From the NCBI GenBank assembly GCA_029204225.1, contig CM055114.1, positions 13,514,144 to 13,578,143 on the forward strand: DNA of 64,000 bases, given 5' to 3'. The notes under the pieces were generated by a model. That model worked only from the letters and a program-made list of their open reading frames with translations. It did no database searches and had not been told where the DNA came from. This stretch comes from Diphasiastrum complanatum (Eukaryota > Streptophyta > Lycopodiopsida > Lycopodiales > Lycopodiaceae). The position numbers and the translations under genes are program-made. Below are positions 1-12,300 of the stretch, one piece after another (the stretch's first letter is position 1; each line of letters starts with the position of its first letter).

Positions 1-2240
1 AAATTATAATTAACAACATGCGAACCATTGATCAGTTATTGCCCGGATCATACAGAGCTATGCTGTAAGTTATACTTTGGTAGACAGTACCTACAACTCC
101 TAAATTTTGTTGGTTAAACACTTCATTTCACTCTTTATAGTCAAAAGGTCCATATTTCTCAGATTGGGGAGAATTTGGAGGAAATTGGAGCTGATTTTAG
201 TCAAACTTGACCAAGTAATACATCAATTCTGTCAGCTCTCCAAAAATAGAACCTGTTTTGCATTATTAAAGCATGTTTGGGCTTCTTTCATCAAGGTTCT
301 TGAATATTCTAGCGGCTCTGTGTAACCAAATCATGCTAAGCATTTTATCGAGTTGTTTTTGGTCTCTTTTGGTCAAGTTTATGTATATTCTGGTGGCTTC
401 CCAAAATTAAAACACATATGGCACTCTTTTGAACTGCTTTTCATCTGTGCTTTTCTATTTTGTATCGTACACGTTTTCTAACACAATAAAGGATCTCTTC
501 ATCTAACAACATTCACCTTTTTTCTTCTCATTGCTTTTTTTTGGCTGAAATCTCGGACACAATAGCTGAAAAGAAGCATGCATATCAAGGCAAGCTGGTA
601 CAAAGCCTATAAAATTTTGCAACTTCGATTTTCAAACTCAACTTTAATATGTTTCGATTTTGAATATTTGGAATGTAACCTCAGCCATAAGTGCTTATAA
701 ACACGGGTTCTAATTGTAGTCATATGTTTCTTTACCTAAAGTGGAGTCTATAGTACCCAGTTAAGGAAATGTTTCATCAAATAGTATCTGTCATTGAGGT
801 TTCCCATCATATCAACTCTGTGCCAACTATTTTATGGTTTGTATGCTCTTTTGAACTACTTTCTATATGGAAAGGTAGCTTCAAAATGTTGAAATAAACT
901 GACGTTCTCTTGCATTAACTTGCAAGTCTAGCTTTTTGAGAGGGAGCATTCTTTGTCCTTTATACCTTTGGCAAGCTAGGAGAGTTAAACTAAGTATGGA
1001 GTCACTATGGACTCAATGAAAGTTCATACTTCATATGGTGTGGATGGCGTGTATTGGAAGTCCCCTGATGTGAATATTGAGGTCATTTTGTTACCCTAAA
1101 TCTATCCTTGGAAATGACTGTGGAGGCCCTTTCTGAGGCCTTTCTCCTGATGACGTCAATCCATCTTTTTTCTTCCAAATGCTGTTCAAGACTCATCCTT
1201 TGCCCATTAATGTTTTCATGGACCCCCCCACCTTCCGCCCATTAATTGTTTCATGAACCCTCCCCCTCCCCCCTTTTTTTTTGCATTTGTCACCTCAATT
1301 CTTCAATCTTTGCTATTTAATCCAAAAAATCATACAGAACTGGAAGCTATCACCCAATGTGAGCATGCCCAGAAATACATAAGCACTTTACAACATGTAA
1401 TTACAACTCACTTTTCCATTTTCCTTGTAACACTGTAAACAGGCCTCTCTTTCTGTCACGCAAGGAATAGAACGAATTGGTGCCCTACAAAAAGAACCAC
1501 TTGTGGAGGTCAGCCCACAGCATGCCTAAGATTACATAAGCACTTTACAAACAACACTTTCATCCATGTAACAGTAACTGAAGATGCCGCATGATGGCGA
1601 TACTGGTTGGTCAGCTTGAAATGGGAAAAAAGAACAAAGTGTAGGACTTTAGACAGAATATCCGAATGTCTAGTAGATACTTTGAAACGAACCAAAATGA
1701 TACCTCAATCGAAATAATGAAGTTGCTACATTCTGCTTTGTACATATTTATGAAACTTTCCAAGTAGTACAAAGTACTTGAATCTTGTAGTTATGGACAA
1801 GTAATCCAGATTGGAACACTTCAAACCAGCCAGATTCGAATTGAGTAATGAGGTTCAAATGGTTTGCTCCACCAGAACAAAAAATATTAAAAAAATTAAA
1901 AAATTAAAAACCAAAACCAAAACCAAATGGCCATTGCAATTTGAAGCTGGAACCTGTCCACATCAAAACTGGTCTGAACCCCAACCACATACCGGCAAAC
2001 AAGGTTTGAACCATCTTCTAAAAATAATTAAAAGCCCCCAAACTCCCATTCAGGGTCTTTTTTGTACTATTTTACTAAGAGTTTTGAAGGATGAGAGATT
2101 TAAGGAGAAAGGCAAAGGGAGAGAGATAGCATAAGAGAGTACATATACATAATACGGCAAAGGGCAAGGGGAGAGAGATGAATAGGATAATAGATGGGGA
2201 AGAGAGGAGAAAGGGATATAAGAGATTGTAGGTAATATTA
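1..2240. other. AT-rich non-coding stretch
   Basis: No convincing coding region, RNA gene or mobile-element end was seen. The open frames here are short, composition-driven and lack known motifs. A purine-rich tract sits near 2090-2220, just before the first LINE tail. Confidence 0.5.
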
Positions 2241-2253
2241 TTTGTTTTTTTGG

Positions 2254-3643
2254 GGGGGGGCAGAGAGAGAAAAAAGAAAGAAAGATTTATTAATGTCTTT
2301 TCCATGCCTTAAGGCATATAAGACCAAACAGTACATCAAAAAAAAGGAACTCAGACGGATCAATGTTGTAACTAGCTAATTAAGAAGAGAATCTTATGGC
2401 CAGGATTATATGGTGCAAAGACCACTTACAACTTCAACAAGACATTTCTTCATTTCTCTAACTCTAATTCTATCGCAAAATATAAACTCTCATTAATAGC
2501 AATATATTTACAATCTACAAATCTGATTATGCCATCACGATAGATAAGTCGCTTTCCAGTTGCTATAGCTTCCGGTCTTGCCTTTTTTTGTTCTTGTCTT
2601 CATCCAAGTTAATTTTGGTATCCCGCAGCTTCGATCTCTGCCCCAACACTTCACGACGGTGAGACACTGAGGTGAAGCGTACGACAAGAGTATCTTGATC
2701 ATTCTTAGGCCGCCAAGTAGTTTCATACCTTTTTTGTGATGTTAAAGATTCTCTTCCAAAACTTCTTAGCCTCTCCAACAGCATCCAAGGGATTTGGAAT
2801 ACCTCTAACTCAAACATTAAGAACTTTTTGCTCTCGCATATGGCTCTTGGTGAACGTGGCTGAGATAAACATAGGTGCAAGAGGAGTGGGAAGAATAGCA
2901 CGAGTTGAACTTTAAAGTACATTTGCCCATGATTGGACAACTGTATCATGTTGTTCCGCCAGATTTTTGAGTTGCTGGATTTTAGTTGAGGTAGCTATTT
3001 GGGATCATAGATTTGTGAGCATCAAGTCTTTCTCAGTGGTTGTTAAGGTACTAGAATGAACGTTCTTGATCCGCACGAATAACAGAGATTATGAAAGATG
3101 GAGACAGAGATGCTTTTGGATTATTCAGAGTCCAAGGAAGAGCTACAATAGGTTCACCAAGAATAGGACTTGATCGGGAGATAAGAACTGCAATAGGCAT
3201 AAAGGTGAAGGAGAAGGAGGTGGTGGCGCTGGTTGTGAGGAAGATGTTGAAGCAATGCTGGAAGTGGACGACGGCTGAGGAGTAAATGGCTGGGGCATAG
3301 CTGGAGATGCAAAAGATGTCAAGGCTGAAGCAATGGAATTTGAAGAAATTGGTCGAGGATCGAGGGCAAGTGCACCACCCTTCTTATTTTTTGGCCATGA
3401 TTAAAATCTTCTGCAAGGCAGCTTAGGCACAGCAAGCAAACTCGATGATAGACTCCAGCGACAATCACGAGGTGGTGAAGCAGGCACATGAATTCATGTG
3501 ATCGCAGCAATCAATCTGCAAATGCACGTAATAGATGGAACAGCAGGGCTCGAGCTCAAGGTCCCGGTGATGGAGTCTGGAGCAGCGCGGATCTGGTCGC
3601 AACTGGAAGGGCGCTATGGAGCCAGCCAGCCACTAGGGCGCGG
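2254..3643 (-). mobile_element. LINE relic: ORF1-like segment joined to 3' tail
   Basis: On the minus strand an ORF1-like protein segment (about 2563-3043) is followed by the LINE 3' tail at 2272-2335, which ends next to an impure GA tract at 2262-2281. The tail carries the family hairpin, here ATGCC-TTAA-GGCAT on the plus strand, flanked by GTCTT and AAGAC. No ORF2 lies between ORF1 and the tail, so this copy looks internally deleted. The upstream limit is set by the GA repeat at 3645, which is the tail of a separate copy. Confidence 0.55.
2563..3043 (-). pseudogene. LINE ORF1-like RNA-binding protein fragment
   Basis: The minus strand encodes a heptad-like, charged segment (near 2950-3040) followed by a stretch ending VVRFTSVSHRREVLGQRSKL and a lysine-rich tail. 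That ending resembles the C-terminal part of L1-type ORF1 proteins, where a basic beta-rich segment binds RNA. The frame has stops and shifts in its N-terminal half, so it is a relic. Assignment rests on pattern resemblance only; no start codon can be defended. Confidence 0.4.
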
Positions 3644-3644
3644 C

Positions 3645-3650
3645 CAGAGA

Positions 3651-3716
<66 letters not shown>
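3645..3716. repeat. (GA)n microsatellite at LINE tail
   Basis: About 70 bp of nearly pure GA repeat with one GATA interruption. It abuts ATTAATAAAG, read on the minus strand, the last unique bases of the LINE at 3718-5920. Confidence 0.95.
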
Positions 3717-3719
<3 letters not shown>

Positions 3720-4043
3720 TTATTAATGTCTTGAAATACCCTATGGTACATACGACCAGTAGAAGGTACATGTCAAGTATGCCAGTAGGAGCTTAAAAGC
3801 TCAACCATCTAAAAAGAAACAATAGCTGCAAAAAATATAAACTGCATATAGTGAGATGGCTAGCACAATCACAATCCATCCTGATATAATAGATGTCCCT
3901 CCGGAGGCCTAGAAAAAAATGGTCTATAGCATGCTATGAAACTGTCATTGAACGAGCTGCGGACCTATGTCTCCGAGTGGGCTGTCAGTGTCGTCTCTGC
4001 TGCCGTGGAGCTATGGTCTGTGGACTATGAGCTGGTTGTCTCT

Positions 4044-4487
4044 CTATGCGTCTACATAGTCTCTGCCGTCTATGTATGGAACGTCTGAAATCTCAGCCTC
4101 TCCATCAGAATCACTCAAGGTAACCTTCTGTCTCTGTCTCCGACGAGATAAGCACTCCCTGATGCTCAACAATATCAAGGTGGGGGTGTATATGTCTAGT
4201 CTCACCATCCTCAAGTTTGACATCTCCCGAATCATCAATGCAACACATCTGGGATCCTCATACGATATCAAGGTAGAGAGTGTGATTGGGTGATCTTGGA
4301 ACAAGCGGTAATATCTCCCTAGGACCTCATAGTAAGCTAGGCATCTGAAGAGTAAATGAAACTCATCCTCTACCTCGTGTGTATCACACATACCACAGAG
4401 CCGAGCCTCTCGCGGGGTGCCACTATATCTGCCAGTCTCACCTCGAATGTATTGATGAGATCCCTCAAATAACTCTGTGATAGACAT
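4044..4487 (-). pseudogene. LINE ORF2 C-terminal zinc-binding-like domain
   Basis: A 147-codon open segment on the minus strand contains LCGMC, then a conserved FHLLFRC about a dozen residues later. This Cys-X2-Cys ... His ... Cys layout is the zinc-knuckle-like domain found after reverse transcriptase in many LINE ORF2 proteins, thought to help nucleic-acid binding. The segment then runs into a Ser/Asp-rich acidic end. It lies between the RT part and the 3' tail in the order expected for ORF2, separated from RT by broken frame. The apparent start methionine is internal to ORF2. Confidence 0.65.
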
Positions 4488-5030
4488 GCCATATGTGCAT
4501 AATAAACGAGAAGCCTGGAAATACCATGAAAACTAATGTCCCTGATCATGTAACATCTAGGATGATAGGAGAGCTAACTGAGGATAGCGTGATCGAGGAA
4601 GACTCAACAGTCTCTGAATAAATAATCATCCTGAAAATGGCCTCACCCTAGAGAGGTATGACTGCAAACTCAGCCTGGATAATCTGATGTGAAACTGAAG
4701 GCTTAGCTCAAATCATGTGTGAAAGCATAGTAGTTTGTAAGCGAGAAACACTAGCCCACTCTAACTCAAGAGTCTTGTGCACCACACCTCTGTAGCATAC
4801 ATAACGGTAGGTGATACCATAATGTCAAATAACCTAATCCTACTCGAGGCATCCTAGATATACTTCCGAAAATAGAAACACTCAAGACTAACCACAGATG
4901 TATGACCCTTCCTCACCCTAGCTGTTGTTGCCTGTCTCATGTTGTAGGACCTGTGAAAAGTGTGCCCGTGCCCAAATATGTGTAAGAGGAGACAATCTCC
5001 AAAGGCCTGGCCATCTAGAGTAAAAATATG

Positions 5031-5898
5031 TCACTGCATAATGGCCCTAGAGGTGTTAAAGATCATGATCTGAGTCTTCCTAGTATGTACCGTCAGACCC
5101 CATCTATCTCCAAATGAGTGCAGTCTATACAGGTGTCTCCATAATCCCTCTGCCGAAGATGAAACTAATGCCACATCATCCGCATACAATAAAGTGGATA
5201 TACGAGTGTCACCAAGTCTACAGCCGACACCACCCTCTTGATCAATAACATGCTCAAGCTCATCGATATACAAACCAAAGAGTGTGGAGGAGAGGGAGCA
5301 ACCCTGCTTCACCCCAATGGTGCTCCTCACCAACTGACATAAACATGCATCTGACCTGAAACAGCCCCAAACCTGCTCATAAAGTGCCATGACTACCAAC
5401 ACTATGTCAGTAGAGAAACCAAGGTCACACAACCTCTATATAAGTAGATGTCTCAAAACAACGTCAAATGCCTTTCGAAAATCAACAAAACAACAATATA
5501 CCCTCTCATGCCTGGACTTAGCCTCCTCAATAATAGCCTTGAGTGTAAAAACATGGTCAGTGGTGGAGTGTTGAGCTCTGAATCCTAGCACCTAGTGTAT
5601 GTAATCCTCGAATCTTTGCCTCATTGCTCACTGTTGTTTGTAGGATGGTACCATAAAGTTTCGCCACAATATGGCCAATCATAATGGTGCATTAGTTCCC
5701 AAGGTTCATAGGATCACCACTCTTATAGATTGGATGAATGATATTGGTGCACCAAGTTAGAGGAAAGCCGGATATAACCGCTTGGTTAAGCAAACTAGCT
5801 AGAGTAGGTGCAAGAATATCAAAGGAGCAAATCAAGAGTTCAACCTCTAAATCTTCTACATCTCGTGCCCGACGAGTGCGCAATTTCTCAATGGCCAC
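5031..5898 (-). pseudogene. LINE reverse transcriptase (broken)
   Basis: Reverse transcriptase of a non-LTR element, copying element RNA into DNA at the target. Visible blocks in order: an N-terminal stretch with HPIYKSGDP (5692-5898), [20 protein letters not shown], then [20 protein letters not shown], and the catalytic LLYADDVALVS box (YADD), followed by WGLTVHTRKTQIM. The two open pieces (5692-5898 and 5031-5432) are separated by shifted sequence, so the gene is dead. Similar RT blocks recur at 50802-51200 and 59240-59740. Confidence 0.85.
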
Positions 5899-5920
5899 TA
5901 TTGAGGAGAAGCTCTATTGA

Positions 5921-6540
5921 TTGTTTGTCATGCCAAAAGGCATATGAGACCATGAAAGTACATCTCAAGTATGATAACTTCTAAAAGGAGCATATAAATG
6001 TCTCCATAAACAATACAACTACTAGATTAAAAGATTATCATGAAAAAACTAGACATAACATTCTAGTCCGCTCTCAATGTTATCTGAGAGAGTGGGATGG
6101 TACACTGAAGCACAACTGTACACAATAACATTGTAGGGCTATATAGTACATGGACATCAAATCATAGAGGACCCCTGCTGAAGAAAACAAGGATAGATGA
6201 TGGCGATGATGATGATGCAGGTGTTGAGGTAAAAACAGCAGGTCTCTGAGCATGTGCTCTAGATCATCGAGGTGTCTTGGTAGCCATGAAACTCCGTCTC
6301 AAAGCAATACATTGTCATCAATCTCGATGAAGGTCCCAAGAAGGGATATCTGACTCGTCATCTAACAATCTCTCTACTCTTGGACGTCTCCACGAAAAAA
6401 AAGGAGGTGATTTGCGTCTGGGAGTCCTGGTGCCCATACTGATCTCTCTGACATGAATCTCTACAAAGCATGAACATCTCACGTAGCATCAGTGCCCCAC
6501 ATCGGGGATATATGTATGAAATAAGTGAGTGTAGTATGAC
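5921..6540 (-). mobile_element. LINE 3' tail copy with extended 3' region
   Basis: A second tail begins at about 5921 (CATGCCAAAAGGCATATGAG, plus strand) directly against the 5' end of the neighbouring LINE. Sequence up to 6540 has no ORF and probably is 3' part of the same copy. The outer stem has T.G wobble (GTTT/GAGAC) but still pairs. Confidence 0.5.
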
Positions 6541-6700
6541 TGGAGAGAGACAGAAAAGAAAGAAAGCTTATTAATGTCTTTTCCATGCCAAAAGCATACA
6601 GACTAGTAAATATACATGTCAATATGTGGTATTAGTCGGAGCGTATAAAAACGTCGTTAAAACAATAGTGAAAGAAAACAACATAACTAAATACTATGAA
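6541..6700 (-). mobile_element. Very short LINE 3' tail copy between GA tracts
   Basis: About 150 bp of LINE tail (hairpin ATGC-CAAAA-GCAT, outer GTCT/AGAC) with a GA-rich tract on both sides (6541-6565 and 6702-6715). It looks like a severely 5'-truncated insertion. Confidence 0.6.
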
Positions 6701-6701
6701 C

Positions 6702-6783
6702 TGAGAGAGAGAGAGAGCCTTATTATTGTCTTTTCCATGCCAAAAGGCATATAAGACAAAAGAAGTACATGTCAAGTATGTAG
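6702..6783 (-). mobile_element. LINE 3' tail copy, about 65 bp
   Basis: Short GA run followed on the plus strand by CTTATTATTGTCTTTTCC and the CATGCCAAAAGGCATATAAG hairpin, ending near GTCAAGTATG. It is the best-preserved minus-strand example of the tail and directly abuts a different small repeat at 6784. Confidence 0.7.
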
Positions 6784-6960
6784 CATAGTTACACTGGTGA
6801 ACCACGAATCGCGGTTTTTGTTGGTTTTGAGAATCCTTTTTTATGGGGGGGGGGGGGATTTGAGTGGGTAATATGGGTATCAGCTTGAAGCTCTTGACAG
6901 AGTAGTGCATTTATGTAGGTTGCTAGTAGTTTCAGGTACAGTATGGTCCATTCCAAAACA
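6784..6960. mobile_element. Small non-coding interspersed repeat (MITE-like)
   Basis: Starts with CATAGTTACACTGG and a GAATCGCGG-type palindrome, then a poly-G run at 6846-6858, GGGTATCAGCTTGAAGCTCT and ATGGTCCATTCC. The same order of blocks recurs near 40035-40185 and, in reverse, at 58370-58580. It has no coding capacity. Confidence 0.5.
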
Positions 6961-9222
6961 TCTATCTAGCTGAAACAAGGTGCCAAAAACGCTCAAAAGA
7001 AAAGAACAGAAAAAAAATTGAACAACGATTCTCTGCTGAAAATCGAGATTCGCAAATTGCTTATGTAGTATCATGTGGGAACATATGAAACGTCTCCAAA
7101 ATAGTAAAGTAAAAAAACATATCGATATAAATACTAAAATCTGAGTGAACCACAATGAGATATGTCCTGGTACAAAATGATGACATAATGGTATAAAATA
7201 TTGTCATGTCCTGCTGTTGCTGAAGAAGGATGTAATCTGAGCTATCATTGGAGGTATAACTGGAATGAACTGTTGTCATCTACGGCAAGTGTGTCTCCTC
7301 AAGGTAGGACAAGTAGCTCTGATTGCAACATAGCGCTAAGTGATACACCATCTCTAGTCTCTACGTGTAGGAGTATCGTCGTCGTCGTCGTCGTCTGACT
7401 CTAGATCTATCCGTGGTCTTCTCCTAGGGAAGATTTAGCTGTGTTTGAACTTCATGTGCATTGTGTGTGTTAGATTCATAACATAACTACACAGTCGATA
7501 TTCATCATTTACTTTCCATGTTCACTAATGTATTAAGTGTTCCGGAACATGTTCCTGGGATTCCCATTATGGTTTCTTGAAACATTGTTGTTTTTTAACT
7601 TTTTTTTTAGTTTGTTTTTTTGAGGTTTAATTTAATTTCTAGTGTTTGTGAAAAAAGTTAGGTATAGAAAATTTTGATTCAGTGTCAAAAATCTGTTTTA
7701 ATAAAAAAAACCAAAAAAATGCATTTCAGATCAGCGTTCTGCTGCATCTATTGATGATAGATTCAACCAACAGTATTGTAATCAGATAGTAGTGTGATCC
7801 TTCATGATTCATCGTAGATCTAGATTCAAAAATCTAGGTTATAATCAGAGTGTTGACTCCTGACATATATGTGGCCCTCCCAGAGGGTAGTGCAACTTTG
7901 CACTTACAGACTATGTTGTACAATATTATATAACATTTATGGAAGTTGAGGGTTGGAGATTTTAATTTTGAGTTTATTTTTTACACTAAATATTTTACAT
8001 GATAATGGGGTGCTAACTTCTAACAAGTTCTAAGTAGTTAGTAATTACTGGTTACTAATAACTGCTTATGATTTCAAATTTTCATTTAATCTTGATATTT
8101 TTTTGAGATGTCATTAAAGATTGATTGTTACTCCAGTCCCCTATGTGATTAATCATTAGTCTACTCGTGAGTTGTCACTTGTGTACTGTGCATTGTAGTT
8201 ACTAGTCTAATAATTTCTATGCCTGTTGACATACGTCATGTATGAGGTAACCATTGATGTCCGACGTGTTTTCAATCCTGCTTAAAGGCTAGAAATTAAT
8301 CAATCATCAATATGTTGTAAGTTGTAACAGTAGATCTACTGCACAATATTTCCAAAATCTGAAGAGCTCTTCTGATTTCAATCTTCTTATTACTTGAATT
8401 ATGACACTGAACACTGAGACACATTGATGAGTGAACTCTGAAGCCTTCAATCCAGTGGCCACAAAGCACTCATCACTCAACTTTGAAGTTTGAACTGGCG
8501 GATAAGTTATTTATGAATCACCAGTATTAAGACTCAGGAATCAAAAAAATAGCATGTGATGATTAGGGTCTCCACCGTACATGGCTGCAATTGCACACTG
8601 AACACTAGTTTAGCACTTCTTTCTGCTATAACGGAAGGCCAGCAATAAAACCAGCAACAACAACAAAAACCTCAACGATTCAAACCCGAAAGAACCAATT
8701 CAAATTAAATTTGAATTGCCAACTTGAATCATGGCATGAAACATTGCTTGCGCTCTTGTAAAATGAAAACAGAAACCATCCCTCAAAAGTGTAGGTGGAC
8801 TTAGACGCAACCGGGGATGGTAATAAGCTCCTCTAGTGTTCGCTACACCTCAGATTGACATGTTGTTGTCATTCATTTTGGCAAAGAATATACACATTTT
8901 TAGGTTGGATGGATAGCCAATAATGCGCATTTTCATTCTACATGAGGTACTTGGATATGGTTTGTGATCAAAGTTGAGCCCAAATAGTAGTATGGGTTAG
9001 TACTAAATAGAGTCGTACAACGTTAGATACCATGCTATAGCTTGGGGTTTCAACATAGTTAGGTCCCACATCTTGGATGAATTGCAACTCAACTATCATC
9101 AACCATGCACACGGATGGATCATGCGCATGCAAGCCAGTAAGGTAGACTGAGAACTCCTGCCAGTGAGCATTTCACATCAATCCCAACAAGACCATATAC
9201 TTATGATCTTTTGTCCACTTTC
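6961..9222. other. Non-coding stretch
   Basis: No supported gene. A short (GTC)n run lies at 7376-7397, and 7050-7420 may be degraded LINE 3' sequence because it follows the tail copies. The rest is AT-rich without recognised ends or ORFs. Confidence 0.4.
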
Positions 9223-9226
9223 CTAC

Positions 9227-9318
9227 CTGTACTGCTTATTGTTAAGCTCTTGAGCTCTCCGATTAATCTCATCAAGCTCTGCTGCCCCTCGCTTTTGCAA
9301 TTCAGATGCAAGTTTCTC
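9227..9318 (-). CDS. Candidate exon of unrecognised plant gene (coiled coil)
   Basis: Minus-strand exon of 92 nt bounded by acceptor CTGTTGCAG before GAGAAACTTG and by donor CAG|GTAGGA at 9226-9221. It encodes EKLASELQKRGAAELDEINR and then RAQELNNKQYR, an uninterrupted amphipathic helix rich in Glu, Lys and Arg. A TAG stop lies directly across the donor (9223-9225), so this is either the last exon or an exon spliced there. It begins in phase 0, matching the end of the exon at 14714-15055 on the same strand, and the helical character continues that exon's C-terminal helix. Intermediate exons may exist. The protein was not recognised. Confidence 0.45.
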
Positions 9319-12300
9319 CTGCAACAGATTGACAAGAATGCACAAACACACATCACAATTTTCAATATCAAATGAAATCCATTGCCTTCCTGCATCCATA
9401 GCAAATTGAGCTAAATCTTCTTGTGAGATTACAAGCAATCTCCAACATAGCATTGACTAGCAAAAAAAGTCATAATCAACATGGATAGTTTACAGAGACA
9501 GAAACTAGCCTAAAAGGCTCTCATCTAGAATCAAGAGTTTCTGCTAAAAAAAAGTAAGAGGTGATCCAACTAAAACAAGGTCCTGCCATGCCCAGGCATT
9601 AGAACAACTTTGCTCAGTCAATCATCTAACTTTCGGGAACTTAACAGGATAAAGTGGAGGTTCTGGGAGTCAAATGTTGTCTTCCTTTTGAGGTCCACTT
9701 GAGAACTAATAAATGATTTTTTTCATGCAGCCTTTAGAAGTTTGTTTGGGCCGTTTTTGCATTTTATGAAACATACGAGGCCCAGTACCAATTGGAATCT
9801 TGATAGTTTGAAGCGCTTTTTGGCATTTCAAATGCCATCTAGCTAATTGTGCTGCTTTCCAAACCATTGTCACAAGAGTAAAAAACTAGCTCAATTAGAA
9901 AATATGTGATTATTGCATAGTCTTGATAATGTCATGGTTTCCTTCAGAAAAACAAGACAGCTTTTTTCTACAACGTGACCTGTTAAGTTAACATATAGAA
10001 GACAGGGCATCTCTTTATTTCAGGGTAAGGCTCACCAGGCCGTTGAAATAGATACAAGGTGGTGTCCTCTAGGACCCATGTCAGTGCATGGTGATGCGTA
10101 AAAAGGCTATGAACTGGGGGCTCGTCAAACCAGTGTGGGTGTCCTATGATGGGGGTAAGCATAACAAGGCTATGAATGGATGATTCCTTGAGATGCTCCT
10201 ATAACAATGTCCTACAAAAGTCGGCAATACAATCAACAATATGATGGTGTAACCGTTCTTAACAGGAACTGTCATGAGTCTTGTACAAAGAACTCAAGCA
10301 GCACAAAAGAATTGTGCAATGCCCGGGAGTTGCTTTCCTTCAACTATTCTGGAGGACCTTAAAGAATCTTCCAAACAGCTACCAACTAAGTCTCAACAAT
10401 TATGTGTCCTATCACTTGGTCAATAGCCAATAGTACCATAGCTGCACTGTGTTTCTGAAAACGCATTTCAAAACACGTTTCTGAAAAAAAAAAAAACTAA
10501 TTTTTTGTGCGCAATATTTTGGGGACAACAATGCATGTTGGATTCTATCAAGGTTAAAAGTTTTCTATGGAAATGTGTTCCATTTCCTGTCAAATCACTG
10601 CATCGATCATGAGCAGTTACTATGCCAAGGTCGTTTTTGCATATATCAAATCTTAGTTTTCCCAGAACTTTTTGATAGACCCAAAGGAGTTAAAATAACA
10701 AATACCTGGAACTTGAATTGCAGAGTATTCTGTACACAAGAAATAGGAGATTCGAATATTTGATGCTAAAGAATTGTTAAACTTCAAAGAACCTTCATGT
10801 TGACATGTCCCAGGCTATTCTCTTTCTTTCCAATGCTTAGCCGGTGCTGTGAAACAGAAAAAAAGTGAATCTGTTGAGAAATTCCCAGTTGGTTTTGTCC
10901 CCACCCTTTAAGATAATTTAGAAGCGTACCATCATCTTAGCATGTCAGTTCCAGAGTTTAAGTCAAGCTTGCCACCCTCCCCCCATCTATCCTCCTGCAG
11001 AAGTTTTTTTTTTTTTTTGCGTTTCTGTCCCAGAAACGCGTTTCTGTGCAACTATGGCGAATACCATAAGTCCAGCTCATATATTTTCAAAAATGCACAT
11101 GCTGAAGATGCTACTGCAAATCACCAATGTCATAAAGCAAATGACAAGAATGGATATGCTGAAGTAGTACCCAGGAAATAGAAATGCCAAATGTAACGAG
11201 AAACAAGAAAAGGAAGTTGTATAACCAAAAATAACAGCTAAGCTACACAAATAAACAAAGAATGCCAAAGAAAGGCATCAAAATGAACATCAGGCATAAT
11301 GAGTATAGTGATATCATGGATTTCAAAAATATGTACCTTGCCAGTCATAAAGACAAGAATGTCCAATAAAGGCATCAATATATAAATCATGGCTGGAAGC
11401 GCACCAAAAAAATCTGAGGGAGGTGATGTAGTCTCAGAACAGTATTCCCATCATGATGAAATGGAATCACCAGAAATCTGACATAAGAACTAGGACAATG
11501 TACCAAAACAGATATAACATCTGGTAATCCAATAACTTCTGGATTTACAGTAATGATGGACATAGGAACCCAAAGAAATCCTAGGAAGCATTAATAACCA
11601 GTGGGAATATAAATACCAAGACTAACACGTATCCAAGAGCAGCTCATCTTATTAAATGTAACATTGTGAACATTGAATGATTGTTTGTAAAGGGCTAAGA
11701 ATGTACCCCTCATGGCCAGGACATCTGAACAGATCAAGATAGCCATAAAAAATGAAGTAGGAGATGGCTCCCGGCGTGTACAAATAGACTCCAAGTTAGT
11801 CATACAAGTCACCCATGTCATTGAGAAGCAATAAGTGAGAGTGTCAAATGCACATATATGGCCCATAGATACCAAATAGAAGCAAGAATAGTCAAGTCAA
11901 GAAAACCTAATGAACATTAGCCAGTCATGAAAGTCAGAAATAGTTTGTGAAAGCATGTACAAAATGTCTCAATGTAGACCTAAGACAATTGAGACCAATG
12001 TCGAGGGGTGTGGACCATGACTGTCAAATAAGCATGAAGGTAGATCCCTTAATGGAAAAATACAACGATTCATAACAGCCCAGATCATGAATAAGGAGAC
12101 ATTTTGAATGAACCTGTTAAATGGAATCTGTAACAACATTGATAGAATGAGCCAACACTGCAATATCGATGATAAACAAATAGAGACTTTGCTCCTTGTA
12201 AACCATCCAATTGTACCAATAGACTAGGAAACCAGGGAAAAACATCAACATGTACCTGATAATTTCAAAATGGAGTCACACAGTTCAAGCCAAATACCAA

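Larger units (their letters stand above)
3718..5920 (-). mobile_element. Non-LTR retrotransposon (LINE), 5'-truncated
   Basis: Minus-strand LINE with reverse transcriptase (5031-5898), C-terminal zinc-binding-like domain (4044-4487) and 3' tail at 3718-3775 ending in the GA repeat. The tail hairpin is TACC-CTAT-GGTA on the plus strand, unlike the family form but still paired. The 5' end stops at about 5920, where the tail of another copy begins. Frames carry stops, so the copy is inactive. Confidence 0.8.

Noticed and set aside
3498-3771. Open frames through the GA repeat (RERERER or SLSLSL)
   Set aside because: They are translations of the microsatellite. The same applies near 30374, 49711, 49824, 50021, 54394, 54518, 60114-60521 and 60398.
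7376-7397. Functional meaning of (GTC)n
   Set aside because: Only seven units in unremarkable DNA.
9319-9453. Extension of the 9227 exon upstream (EDLAQFAMDAGRQW)
   Set aside because: The frame is open but passes through a good acceptor CTGTTGCAG, and the extra text is Cys/Leu-rich intron-like sequence.
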